A stretch of DNA of 13,212 nucleotides from Bacillota bacterium. GTDB taxonomy: Bacteria > Bacillota > Clostridia > Oscillospirales > Ruminococcaceae. The stretch lies in assembly GCA_029550985.1 (NCBI GenBank), contig JAKPGH010000076.1:1-13212 (forward strand). The letters run 5' to 3'. Each line of letters begins with the position of its first letter. The stretch's first letter is position 1. Positions 6,977 to 13,200 of this stretch are shown here, one piece after another. The notes under the pieces are model-generated. The model saw only the letters and a program-made list of their open reading frames with translations, was not told where the DNA came from and searched no databases. Position numbers and translations under genes: made by a program.

Positions 6977-7264
6977 CTACCGGAAACTTTCTACCTTTTT
7001 TCCATCCGACCGGGAATTATCCCGGGTTTTTGCTGTTATGGAAAATTGCTTTCCTTCTTCCCCCGTCGTTTCGCATTCCGATAAAATCCATTCCACGGCG
7101 CGGGCAATTTCCATTTCCAGCTCTCTGCGCTCCTCCGAAGTCTGAGGCAAGAAGTCGCCGTAAAGATATGACTTGGAACCGTTTGGATACTGCAGCGTCC
7201 CAACGGGTATCCCCAAAGGAGTGGGCCGGTTGGGAATCTCCTTGGCCTGGCCGGCATAGGACAT
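6977..7264 (-). CDS. Small acidic protein of unknown function on the opposite strand
   Basis: 95 residues, no family recognised. It starts MSYAGQAKEIPNRPTPLGIP, then GTLQYPNGSKSYLYGDFLPQ, an acidic helix TSEERRELEMEIARAVEWIL and a Lys/Arg-rich tail. The ATG at 7264 is chosen for its strong GGAGGTGATGTT ribosome site; a longer version starting at 7330 lacks one. It is the only cargo gene facing left, convergent with the 6714 gene, and its last codons contain that gene's terminator. CATACAAC just upstream resembles a sigma-E -10, but would leave a very short leader. It is a second candidate for a directionality factor or a control protein. Real gene likely because of the start signals. Confidence 0.5.
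   Translation of the reverse strand: MSYAGQAKEIPNRPTPLGIPVGTLQYPNGSKSYLYGDFLPQTSEERRELEMEIARAVEWILSECETTGEEGKQFSITAKTRDNSRSDGKKVESFR
7010..7031 (+). terminator. Rho-independent terminator after the 73-residue protein gene
   Basis: CCGGGA (7010-7015), loop ATTA, TCCCGG (7020-7025), then GTTTTT. It lies within the 3' codons of the convergent minus-strand gene. Confidence 0.7.
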
Positions 7265-7352
7265 AACATCACCTCCGTAATGTTGTATGAAGGGACGACT
7301 TTGTCCTATGCCGCCACCCGCGCGCCCCACTCAACTCATTTATGGATTGCGT

Positions 7353-7380
7353 CCCGGCCCGCGACAGGCCGGGGCTTTTT
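7353..7380 (+). terminator. Rho-independent terminator upstream of the recombinase
   Basis: CCCGGCC (7353-7359) pairs with GGCCGGG (7367-7373), then GCTTTTT. No plus-strand gene ends just before it, so its likely effect is to stop read-through from cargo genes into the recombinase. Confidence 0.8.
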
Positions 7381-7441
7381 GTCGTTCATGTTTCGTGTAA
7401 GCTCTGTTAAAACCTGGGACCCCTTCGGCCCTTTCTCGACA

Positions 7442-7470
7442 AATATTGCCATCGTCTTTCCGAATAGACT
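7442..7470 (+). promoter_or_regulatory. Sigma-E-like promoter of the recombinase
   Basis: AATATT (7442-7447) fits the sigma-E -35 (KMATATT), followed by a 15-base spacer and AATAGACT (7463-7470), which matches six of eight positions of CATACAMT. No good sigma-A promoter is visible in the interval 7381-7500. The string ATAGACTG also occurs upstream of cotJA. This suggests mother-cell expression but is not proof. Confidence 0.4.
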
Positions 7471-7515
7471 GCAAGGGGACGGATATTCGGCTGCTTCGAG
7501 GAAAGGAGGGCTGGA

Positions 7516-9087
7516 ATGAAGGGGAGCAAAAGTCCTTCCGGCGAATACTGCATTTACCTGCGAAAGAGCCGGGCCGATGCGGAGGCAGAGCAGAAAGGAG
7601 AGGGGGAAACCCTCGCCCGACACGAAGCCGCCCTGCTGGCCCTGGCCAGGGAGCGAAATCTAAAGGTCACACATATTTACCGCGAAATTGTCAGCGGCGA
7701 AACCATCGCCGCCCGGCCCGTCATGCAGCAGCTCCTGGGCGAAGTGGAGCAGGGGCGCTGGGCCGGCGTAATGGTCATGGAAATCGAGCGTCTGGCCCGC
7801 GGGGACACCCTGGACCAGGGGCTGGTGGCGCAGGCCTTTCGGTATTCCGGCACCCGGATTATCACCCCCGCCAAAACCTACAATCCCAACGATGAATTTG
7901 ACGAGGAGTATTTTGAGTTTGGGCTCTTCATGTCCCGGCGGGAATACAAGATGATTAACCGCCGCCTTCAGCGGGGAAGGCTTGCCTCGGTGCGGGAAGG
8001 AAAATATGTGGGGAGCCGGCCACCCTTTGGGTATCAAAAGGTAAAACTGGAGCGGGAAAAAGGCTTCACCCTGGAACCTGTCCAGGAGCAGGCCGCCGTT
8101 GTGGAGATGATTTACCGCTGGTATCTGGATGGCGTGGACGGCATCCGGATGGGCCCCACGGCAATTGCCAACCGGCTGACGGAAATGGGTATCCCCCCTC
8201 CCCATAAGGGCAGGTGGTCCCCCTCCACCGTTCGGGATATTTTAATCAACCCGGTGTATATGGGCAAAATCCGCTGGAACTGGAGGCCGGTTGTCCAAAC
8301 CGTAAGCGGCGGGCGGCGCAGCTTCCATCGGCCCCGCACCGCCGATTGGGAGCTGGTGGACGGACTGCACCCCCCCATCGTCCCCGAGGAAGATTGGCAA
8401 AAGGTGCAGTATCTGATGCAGAAAAACCGCATCCCAAAAGCGCAGCGGGGCCGCGCCTTGAAGAACCCCTTAAGCGGCCTGGTGGTCTGCGGAAGCTGCG
8501 GAAACCGGATGGTCCGCAAGCCTTACCGCCACGGCGCCCGGGACAGTCTGTTGTGTGTCACCCCCGGATGTCGGATGCCCTCGGCTCCCCTTTTGGCGGT
8601 GGAAGAACAAGTGCTGGACACTTTGGCTCTATGGCTGGAAGGATATCAAATCACCGTGCCTGCCTTGCCAGGCGATGACCACAACCACCTGCATGCCGTT
8701 TTGGCGCGATTGCAAAAGGAGCTGGAAGACGCCCGGCGGCAAAAGTCCAAACTCCATGATTTGCTGGAGCGGGAAATCTACGATGTGGATACCTTTTTGT
8801 CCCGCTCTCAGGAGATTGCGGCGAGAATCGACGCCCTTACCGCTAACATGCAAACTGTCCAGCAGCAATTGCAAAGAAACATGGAGAAGGATAAGCGGTG
8901 CAACCCCCTGCCGGAACAGATCAACATCCTGCAATATTACCACCTTGCCAAAACTCCGGCTCATAAAAACGTTTTCCTAAAATCGCTGCTGGAAAAGGTG
9001 GTTTACGTTCGGGCCGAGGCCGGGCGCTGGAAGCCCTGTCAGCTGGAGCTTCACCTGTACCCCAAAGTGTCGTCGCGGAGAGGATGA
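7516..9087 (+). CDS. Large serine recombinase (site-specific integrase/excisionase)
   Basis: 523 residues, full length for the family that includes SpoIVCA (skin) and SprA (SPbeta). Resolvase catalytic domain about 10-150: YLRKSRAD with nucleophile S18, and MEIERLARGDTLDQ (88-101) with the active-site Arg residues. The recombinase DNA-binding domain, about 165-300, shows PPFGYQ, GPTAIANRLTEMGI and STVRDILINPVYMGKI. A zinc ribbon has C325, C328, C347 and C352. A coiled coil, about 390-460, is the part that controls synapsis direction in relatives. Start ATG has AAAGGAGG at 7502-7509. The stop codon falls inside the right attachment arm and abuts the TGGAACCGA repeat. All key residues are present, so it should be active. 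It probably catalyses element integration into and excision from cotJC. Confidence 0.97.
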   Translation: MKGSKSPSGEYCIYLRKSRADAEAEQKGEGETLARHEAALLALARERNLKVTHIYREIVSGETIAARPVMQQLLGEVEQGRWAGVMVMEIERLARGDTLDQGLVAQAFRYSGTRIITPAKTYNPNDEFDEEYFEFGLFMSRREYKMINRRLQRGRLASVREGKYVGSRPPFGYQKVKLEREKGFTLEPVQEQAAVVEMIYRWYLDGVDGIRMGPTAIANRLTEMGIPPPHKGRWSPSTVRDILINPVYMGKIRWNWRPVVQTVSGGRRSFHRPRTADWELVDGLHPPIVPEEDWQKVQYLMQKNRIPKAQRGRALKNPLSGLVVCGSCGNRMVRKPYRHGARDSLLCVTPGCRMPSAPLLAVEEQVLDTLALWLEGYQITVPALPGDDHNHLHAVLARLQKELEDARRQKSKLHDLLEREIYDVDTFLSRSQEIAARIDALTANMQTVQQQLQRNMEKDKRCNPLPEQINILQYYHLAKTPAHKNVFLKSLLEKVVYVRAEAGRWKPCQLELHLYPKVSSRRG

Positions 9088-9119
9088 TGGAACCGACGAA
9101 CTGGCCCATATGGAGATGA
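9072..9119. other. attR: right junction of the intervening element
   Basis: The element arm 9072-9098 overlaps the last codons of the recombinase gene and pairs with the opposite arm at 2640-2666 when the ends are joined. Host cotJC resumes at GAA 9098-9100, read through CTGGCCCATATGG. GA at 9098-9099 is the predicted crossover. The host-side arm shows only weak dyad symmetry, as is usual for attB. Confidence 0.75.
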
Positions 9120-9547
9120 TTGCCGCCATTGTCTACCAGCTCACCCGACGGCTGTGCACCGACGAAATCAAGCAGTCCGGCTTTGACAGCTATTTTGTGG
9201 ACCACACCACCGGCATCTACCCTGTTTCCGCTTCCGGGGTGCCCTTCACCATGGCTTATGTGGCCTCCAAAGGGGATATCATCACCGACCTGCACGAGGA
9301 CCTGGCGGCGGAGCAGAAAGCCCGCACTACATACGACAACATCCTGCGCCTGGTGGACGACCCCGATGTGAGAGACCCCATCAAGTTCCTGCGGGAGCGG
9401 GAAGTGGTGCACTTCCAGCGATTTGGCGAAGCCCTGCGCATTGCCCAGGACAAACTGGACTGCAAAAACTTCTACGCCTTCAACCCGGAATTCGACTTAA
9501 GGCAAGCCAGAGCGCTGGAGCAGTCCAGAAAGAAGCAGGGAGCGTAA
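9098..9547 (+). CDS. cotJC: CotJC, 3' part, interrupted by the intervening element
   Basis: 149 codons continuing CotJC from codon 65: ELAHMEMIAAIVYQLTRRL, then FVDHTTGIYPVSASGVPF, HEDLAAEQKART, FLREREVVHFQRFGEALR and FNPEFDLRQARAL. In the joined protein the di-manganese ligands are E35, E65, H68, E136 and H169, close in position and spacing to those of lactobacillal Mn catalase. The piece has no ribosome site before the first internal ATG (9110), so it is unlikely to be translated until excision fuses it to the 5' part. Mother-cell CotJC is a coat protein with presumed peroxide-disproportionating activity. The operon terminator follows at 9573. A disrupted pseudogene is the alternative, but the frame is intact to the end. 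Confidence 0.93.
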   Translation, partial: ELAHMEMIAAIVYQLTRRLCTDEIKQSGFDSYFVDHTTGIYPVSASGVPFTMAYVASKGDIITDLHEDLAAEQKARTTYDNILRLVDDPDVRDPIKFLREREVVHFQRFGEALRIAQDKLDCKNFYAFNPEFDLRQARALEQSRKKQGA

Positions 9548-9572
9548 ACACCTTAACAAAACCTTACGTTGA

Positions 9573-9599
9573 CGCCACAGGCCGCGCTGTGGCGTTTTT
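9573..9599 (+). terminator. Rho-independent terminator of the cotJ operon
   Basis: CGCCACAG (9573-9580), loop GCCGCG, CTGTGGCG (9587-9594), then TTTTT. It is the first strong terminator after the recombinase stop, so it ends both the rebuilt cotJABC transcript and any recombinase transcript from the unexcised locus. Confidence 0.93.
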
Positions 9600-9621
9600 C
9601 CTTTTTCTTCCTATTCCTTTC

Positions 9622-9650
9622 TTGCGCCGGGCCTTTCGGTCTGGTATACT
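9622..9650 (+). promoter_or_regulatory. Sigma-A promoter with extended -10
   Basis: TTGCGC (9622-9627), a 17-base spacer ending TGG, then TATACT (9645-9650), 45 bases before the predicted GTG start of the Ser-rich surface protein gene. Confidence 0.65.
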
Positions 9651-9695
9651 GAATCTGTCGCATCCAGTCGAAACATGTAATACGGGGTGTGTGCC

Positions 9696-10898
9696 GTGCG
9701 AAGGTTCTCCTTTGGCTTGACGCTGCTCTGTTGCCTTTTCCTGCTCCAGTACCCCTCCAAAGCGCTGACCTTTCTGGACCAGATGGACGGTTCCGGAAAC
9801 GGCGCCCGAGGCAAAACGGAATATCTGGCGCCCGTATTGCGCAGCCGCAACCTGGAGCCTGCCGACCGCTATCAATTACAGGTGATGCCGGGGCCGGACG
9901 GCAAACTGCGGGGCAGGGTGCAGTATCTGACACAGGGAGCGGAGAAGATTTCCCTTCGCGTTTACACCGCCAAGGGCACCTACGTCACCTCCGTGGGCGG
10001 CACCGTTGCCCTGGGAACGGATTCCGGCGTCTTTCAGCCCGACCCGGCTTCGGTTGCCAACGCCTATTATCATTCGGAAACCGGCAAACTGTATGCCTTT
10101 GGCACCGGCTGGCAGGTGTTTGAACAAAGCCCCAACGGCAACTTTGGCGAGTTTCGGCCCGCCGAAGAGGTGGAAAAGGCAAAGTTGGTTCCCTTTGGGG
10201 TTTGCGCCTACGCTTCTTCGGAAAGCGGCGGCAAAACCCCGCTTACCCTCACCCGCACCGCCATTCAGCATATCGAAGCCGACGGGCAGCTCTACTGCGT
10301 GGAGGACTTTGCCTGCGACGCCATTCCCCCCAACGCCACCGGCATTTGGGTAGAGCTCAACGACCTGGAGGGCAACCTTCTTTCCAAAACCATGAGGACC
10401 AGTTTGGCCTGGGTGATGGTGCAGGGCTCTTCCCTGACGGTGGGCCCTGTGCGGGAACCCTCCAACCCCGGAGTTCCCACTCCTTCCTCCCCAAGCTCGG
10501 AGAACCGCCCTTCTTCCCAAACTTCTTCCAAGGCTTCTTCCAAATCATCTTCAAAAGCCTCCTCCAAATCGTCCCCAAAGGCTTCCGCCCCATCCGCCTC
10601 GGCAGATGGGGCCGCCCCGGCGACTTCTTCCGCTTTGGAGGGACAAGCTTCCTCCTCCAAGGCATCTTCCCGCTCCTCCAAGAAAGCGGCTGCTTCCTCC
10701 ACCGAGGAAATCGCCACCTCCAGTTTGGAAAACGCGCAGCCCGAACTTCCCCACTATCTCCACCCGGAGCCGGAACCCATGGTCTATGAGGTGCAGATTC
10801 CCCCGCAGGACAGGGGAGCGGACTGGGGGGTGGCGGTTTACATCCTGCTGGTGAGCGGCATGATTTTGTACCTGCTGCTCCGCCCCCGGGAAAAGTAG
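9696..10898 (+). CDS. Secreted, membrane-anchored protein with Ser-rich linker
   Basis: About 400 residues, no named family recognised. An N-terminal signal peptide (RRFSFGLTLLCCLFLLQYPSKA) leads to a globular extracellular region of about 240 residues rich in beta-type sequence (YQLQVMPGPDGKLRGRVQYL, ISLRVYTAKGTYVTSVGG). Next is a low-complexity linker at about 255-360 with repeated SSK, SSKAS and SSKSS units, then an acidic/Pro stretch and a C-terminal membrane helix WGVAVYILLVSGMILYLLL followed by RPREK. This gives a type I topology with the domain held off the membrane by the Ser/Lys linker. GTG at 9696 is preferred over GTG at 9687 because ACGGGGTG (9682-9689) is then 6 bases away. Monocistronic between promoter and terminator. 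Role unknown; possibly envelope or spore-envelope related. Confidence 0.8.
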   Translation: MRRFSFGLTLLCCLFLLQYPSKALTFLDQMDGSGNGARGKTEYLAPVLRSRNLEPADRYQLQVMPGPDGKLRGRVQYLTQGAEKISLRVYTAKGTYVTSVGGTVALGTDSGVFQPDPASVANAYYHSETGKLYAFGTGWQVFEQSPNGNFGEFRPAEEVEKAKLVPFGVCAYASSESGGKTPLTLTRTAIQHIEADGQLYCVEDFACDAIPPNATGIWVELNDLEGNLLSKTMRTSLAWVMVQGSSLTVGPVREPSNPGVPTPSSPSSENRPSSQTSSKASSKSSSKASSKSSPKASAPSASADGAAPATSSALEGQASSSKASSRSSKKAAASSTEEIATSSLENAQPELPHYLHPEPEPMVYEVQIPPQDRGADWGVAVYILLVSGMILYLLLRPREK

Positions 10899-10967
10899 CC
10901 CCCCGTTCTGTGTCCACGGCAAGGCTGAATTGCGCTGCCGAATAAGTTCCTGGGATGTTCTGTAACA

Positions 10968-11003
10968 AAAAAAGAGGGAGAGCATATGCTCTCCCTCTTT
11001 TTT
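10968..11003. terminator. Perfect 36-bp palindrome, bidirectional terminator
   Basis: The two 18-base arms are perfectly complementary, centred between 10985 and 10986. The outer parts are A-tract and T-tract, around GAGGGAGAGC. It sits between two convergent genes and should terminate both. Confidence 0.95.
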
Positions 11004-11020
11004 GTATGGTATCGATGGAT

Positions 11021-12508
11021 TTAGCGCTCGGCCCAATCCTTGCTGCGGCCTACCGCCTTGTGCCAGCCTGCCAGCAGCTTTTCCCGGCGCTCTTCTTCCA
11101 TGTCGGGGGTGAAGGTGACGTCGCATTGCCAAAGCTGCTTGATTTCCTCCTGGCTCTTCCACACACCGGTGGCAAGTCCCGCCAGATAAGCGGCTCCCAG
11201 AGCGGTGGTTTCCCGCACGGTGGGGCGGCGGATGGTCTTGTTCAAAATGTCCGCCTGGAACTGCATGAGGAACTTATCCCGGGAAGCTCCGCCGTCCACC
11301 TTCAGCTCGGTGGCGGAAATGCCGGTGTCCTTTTCCATGGCGCGCACCAAATCGGCGCTCTGGTAGGCGATGCTCTCCTGAGCCGCCCGGATGATGTGTT
11401 CCCGCCTGGTTCCGCGGGTCAGGCCCACGATGCAGCCTCTGGCGTACATATCCCAATAAGGCGCGCCCAAACCGGTAAAGGCGGGAACCAGATACACTCC
11501 GCCGGTATCCTTGACTTTGCCGGCCAGGTATTCGGCGTCGCTGCTGTCGGGGAAGAACCGCATCTCGTCCCGCAGCCACTGAATGACGGCGCCGCCGATA
11601 AAGACGCTGCCCTCCAGCGCGTAGGTGACCTTGCCGTTCAGGCCCACGGCAATGGTGGTCAGCAGACCGTTCTGGCTGACATATTTTTGGTCACCGGTGT
11701 TCATCAGCAGGAAGCAGCCGGTGCCGTAGGTGTTTTTGATGTCGCCCTTTTCAAAGCAGCACTGGCCGAAGAGGGCGGCCTGCTGGTCTCCGGCGATGCC
11801 GGCGATGGGCACCTGCACGCCCTGGATGGTAGTGTAGCCGTAAATTTCACTGGAGTTGCAGACCTTGGGCAGCATGGCCCGAGGGATATCCAAAGCCTCC
11901 AGCAGGGTGTCGTCCCAATCCAGCTTTCCGATGTCGTAAATCATGGTGCGGGAGGCGTTGGTGTAGTCGGTGACGTGAACCTGTCCGTCGGTCAGTTTCC
12001 AAATCAGCCAGGTGTCCACGGTTCCGAACAGGAGCTCTCCCTTTTTGGCCCGCTCCCGGTTGGGGTCCACCTGGTCCAGAATCCACTTAATTTTGGTGCC
12101 GGAGAAATAGGCGTCGGGCACCAGTCCGGTGGTCTGCCGAATGTGGTCTCCCAGCCCTTTTTGAATCAGCTCATCCACGATGGGGGCGGTGCGGCGGCAC
12201 TGCCAAACAATGGCGTTGGCCACCGGCCGGCCGGTTTCCTTTTCCCAAACGATGGTGGTCTCCCGCTGGTTGGTGATGCCGATGGCGGCAATGTCCTCGG
12301 GGCGAATCCCCGTTTTGGCAATGACCTCCATCATCACTCCATGCTGGGTGGAATAAATTTCGTTGGCGTCGTGCTCGACCCAGCCTTCTCTGGGATAATG
12401 CTGGGTGAATTCCCGTTGGGCCACCCCAACGATGTTTTGCTTTGTGTCGAACAATATGGCACGGGAACTGGTGGTTCCCTGATCCAATGCCAATACGTAA
12501 CCCGCCAT
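11021..12508 (-). CDS. glpK: Glycerol kinase
   Basis: 495 residues, standard length. It phosphorylates glycerol to glycerol 3-phosphate with ATP in the cytoplasm. Motifs: LALDQGTTSSRAILFD (6-21, ATP phosphate loop), NQRETT (80-85) contacting glycerol, GDQQAALFGQ (240-249) with catalytic D241, YGTGCFLLMNTG (261-272), and GLGAPYWDMYARG followed by VDGGASRDKFLMQFQADIL in the C-terminal ATPase fold. Three consecutive ATG codons start at 12514, 12511 and 12508; 12508 is chosen because AAAGGGG then has about 7 bases of spacing. The loop between YGYT and the GDQQ motif (224-240) has no His, so the HPr phosphorylation site of enterococcal GlpK is absent. No glpF or glpD adjoins it here. The promoter is at 12618-12646. 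Confidence 0.97.
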   Translation of the reverse strand: MAGYVLALDQGTTSSRAILFDTKQNIVGVAQREFTQHYPREGWVEHDANEIYSTQHGVMMEVIAKTGIRPEDIAAIGITNQRETTIVWEKETGRPVANAIVWQCRRTAPIVDELIQKGLGDHIRQTTGLVPDAYFSGTKIKWILDQVDPNRERAKKGELLFGTVDTWLIWKLTDGQVHVTDYTNASRTMIYDIGKLDWDDTLLEALDIPRAMLPKVCNSSEIYGYTTIQGVQVPIAGIAGDQQAALFGQCCFEKGDIKNTYGTGCFLLMNTGDQKYVSQNGLLTTIAVGLNGKVTYALEGSVFIGGAVIQWLRDEMRFFPDSSDAEYLAGKVKDTGGVYLVPAFTGLGAPYWDMYARGCIVGLTRGTRREHIIRAAQESIAYQSADLVRAMEKDTGISATELKVDGGASRDKFLMQFQADILNKTIRRPTVRETTALGAAYLAGLATGVWKSQEEIKQLWQCDVTFTPDMEEERREKLLAGWHKAVGRSKDWAER

Positions 12509-12617
12509 CATCATTCCCCTTTCTGCTTCTGATGAAGAAAAAGAGCGCGGCAAAACAGCTCCAAAGAGCCATCCTGCTGCACTCCACTCTCACTCTCTTG
12601 CGCAGTATTTTAGTTTA

Positions 12618-12646
12618 ATTTTAGCATTGTGCTTGGAATAAAGCAA
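12618..12646 (-). promoter_or_regulatory. Sigma-A promoter of glpK
   Basis: On the minus strand, TTGCTT (12646-12641), a 17-base spacer and TAAAAT (12623-12618) lie about 110 bases before the start codon. No clear operator or antiterminator hairpin was recognised in the leader. Confidence 0.6.
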
Positions 12647-12696
12647 GCCGCCTCCTGAATTTTTCGTAATACTGACATAACGGGACACGGAACGTA

Positions 12697-13200
12697 TCAC
12701 AGCAGAAGGTAGCACAGGGCCAGAATCAGGGTGGTGTCCGCCTTGCTGTTGATGAGGATCAAAATGAGCCCCAGAATCAGCACCCGGTCGTCGTCCAGCC
12801 CGATGGCGTTTAAAATATCCTGCAGCAAGGTGGTGTCGGACTTTTTTTGGGGAGCCTGCTCCGGTTCGGGATCCGGCGCATGAGGCCGCCGCTGCTGTTG
12901 GGACTGGCCTCCGGCGGGTCTGCGCTGGTTGTTGGCATGGCCCCGCGCATGGTTGTTTTGGTTGTTCTGGAAGGCATCACCCTCTGTTCTGGGAGGAGTT
13001 TGGAATTTCAGCGGCGCCGCTGACGAGGGAGGCTCCGGCTGCTCCCGCCGGGGGGCGCGGTTTTGCCGCGGCACATTGGGGTCGGTGCTCCACCCGCCCC
13101 GGGTGCCGGCCTGCTGCTGCATCTCCATCATTCTGGCCATCGCCTCCTGCTGAAGCCTGCCAATGTTGTCGTTTGCGGGTCGGGTTGTGGTCTGTGCCAT
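12697..13200 (-). CDS. Pro/Gln/Arg-rich hypothetical protein with hydrophobic C-terminal tail
   Basis: 167 residues, no named family recognised. Residues 1-120 are low complexity and probably disordered (AMARMMEMQQQAG, PEPPSSAAPLKFQTPP, Asn/Gln/Arg-rich centre, PDPEPEQAPQKK). The last 45 residues are ordered: TTLLQDILNAIGLDDDRVLI, then LGLILILINSKADTTLILAL and CYLLL. A short tail of the form DDDRLLILxLxxLLxxxxADxxLxLAL is a pattern I associate with small uncharacterised proteins of Clostridia; the helices could insert in or associate with the membrane. ATG at 13200 has GGAGGTAGCGCT directly upstream. It reads toward glpK with a gap of about 190 bases and no evident terminator. Its promoter lies beyond the window. 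Confidence 0.7.
   Translation of the reverse strand: MAQTTTRPANDNIGRLQQEAMARMMEMQQQAGTRGGWSTDPNVPRQNRAPRREQPEPPSSAAPLKFQTPPRTEGDAFQNNQNNHARGHANNQRRPAGGQSQQQRRPHAPDPEPEQAPQKKSDTTLLQDILNAIGLDDDRVLILGLILILINSKADTTLILALCYLLL

Larger units (their letters stand above)
2639..9098. mobile_element. Skin-like intervening element in cotJC (6,459 bp)
   Basis: The segment between the two cotJC parts holds its own large serine recombinase at the right end, and the joined ends form a palindromic attP-like site. Length between corresponding GA crossover bases is 6,459 bp. Removing it restores the cotJC frame with no gained or lost codon. Such layouts are known from skin in sigK and SPbeta in spsM of B. subtilis, where mother-cell excision rebuilds a sporulation gene. 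Cargo: membrane zinc-ribbon protein, macrodomain protein, MarR regulator, GT8 transferase, FMN split-barrel protein and two small proteins. No phage structural, replication or conjugation genes are recognisable. The developmental role is inferred; the split gene and recombinase are seen directly. Confidence 0.9.

Noticed and set aside
7264..7290. Sigma-E promoter for the minus-strand 95-residue gene
   Set aside because: CATACAAC is a fair -10 match, but the transcript would start at or inside the ribosome binding site, so it was not called as a feature.
2629..9096. 9-bp direct repeat TGGAACCGA as the exact crossover site
   Set aside because: It looks like the target duplication, but the attP dyad centre lies 6-7 bases to the right on GA, and crossover there gives the family-typical GTEELAH. 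The repeat is probably incidental similarity flanking the crossover.
2641..9098. Degenerate prophage or conjugative element
   Set aside because: No capsid, tail, lysis, terminase, relaxase or replication gene could be recognised; only the serine recombinase is a mobility gene.
9110..9547. Independent gene starting at ATG 9110
   Set aside because: No ribosome binding site precedes this ATG, and the frame continues upstream into the host side of attR as CotJC codons 65 onward.
10955..12532. Plus-strand open frame of 525 residues
   Set aside because: Antisense to glpK; GC-rich codon bias keeps the opposite strand open. It begins inside the bidirectional terminator.
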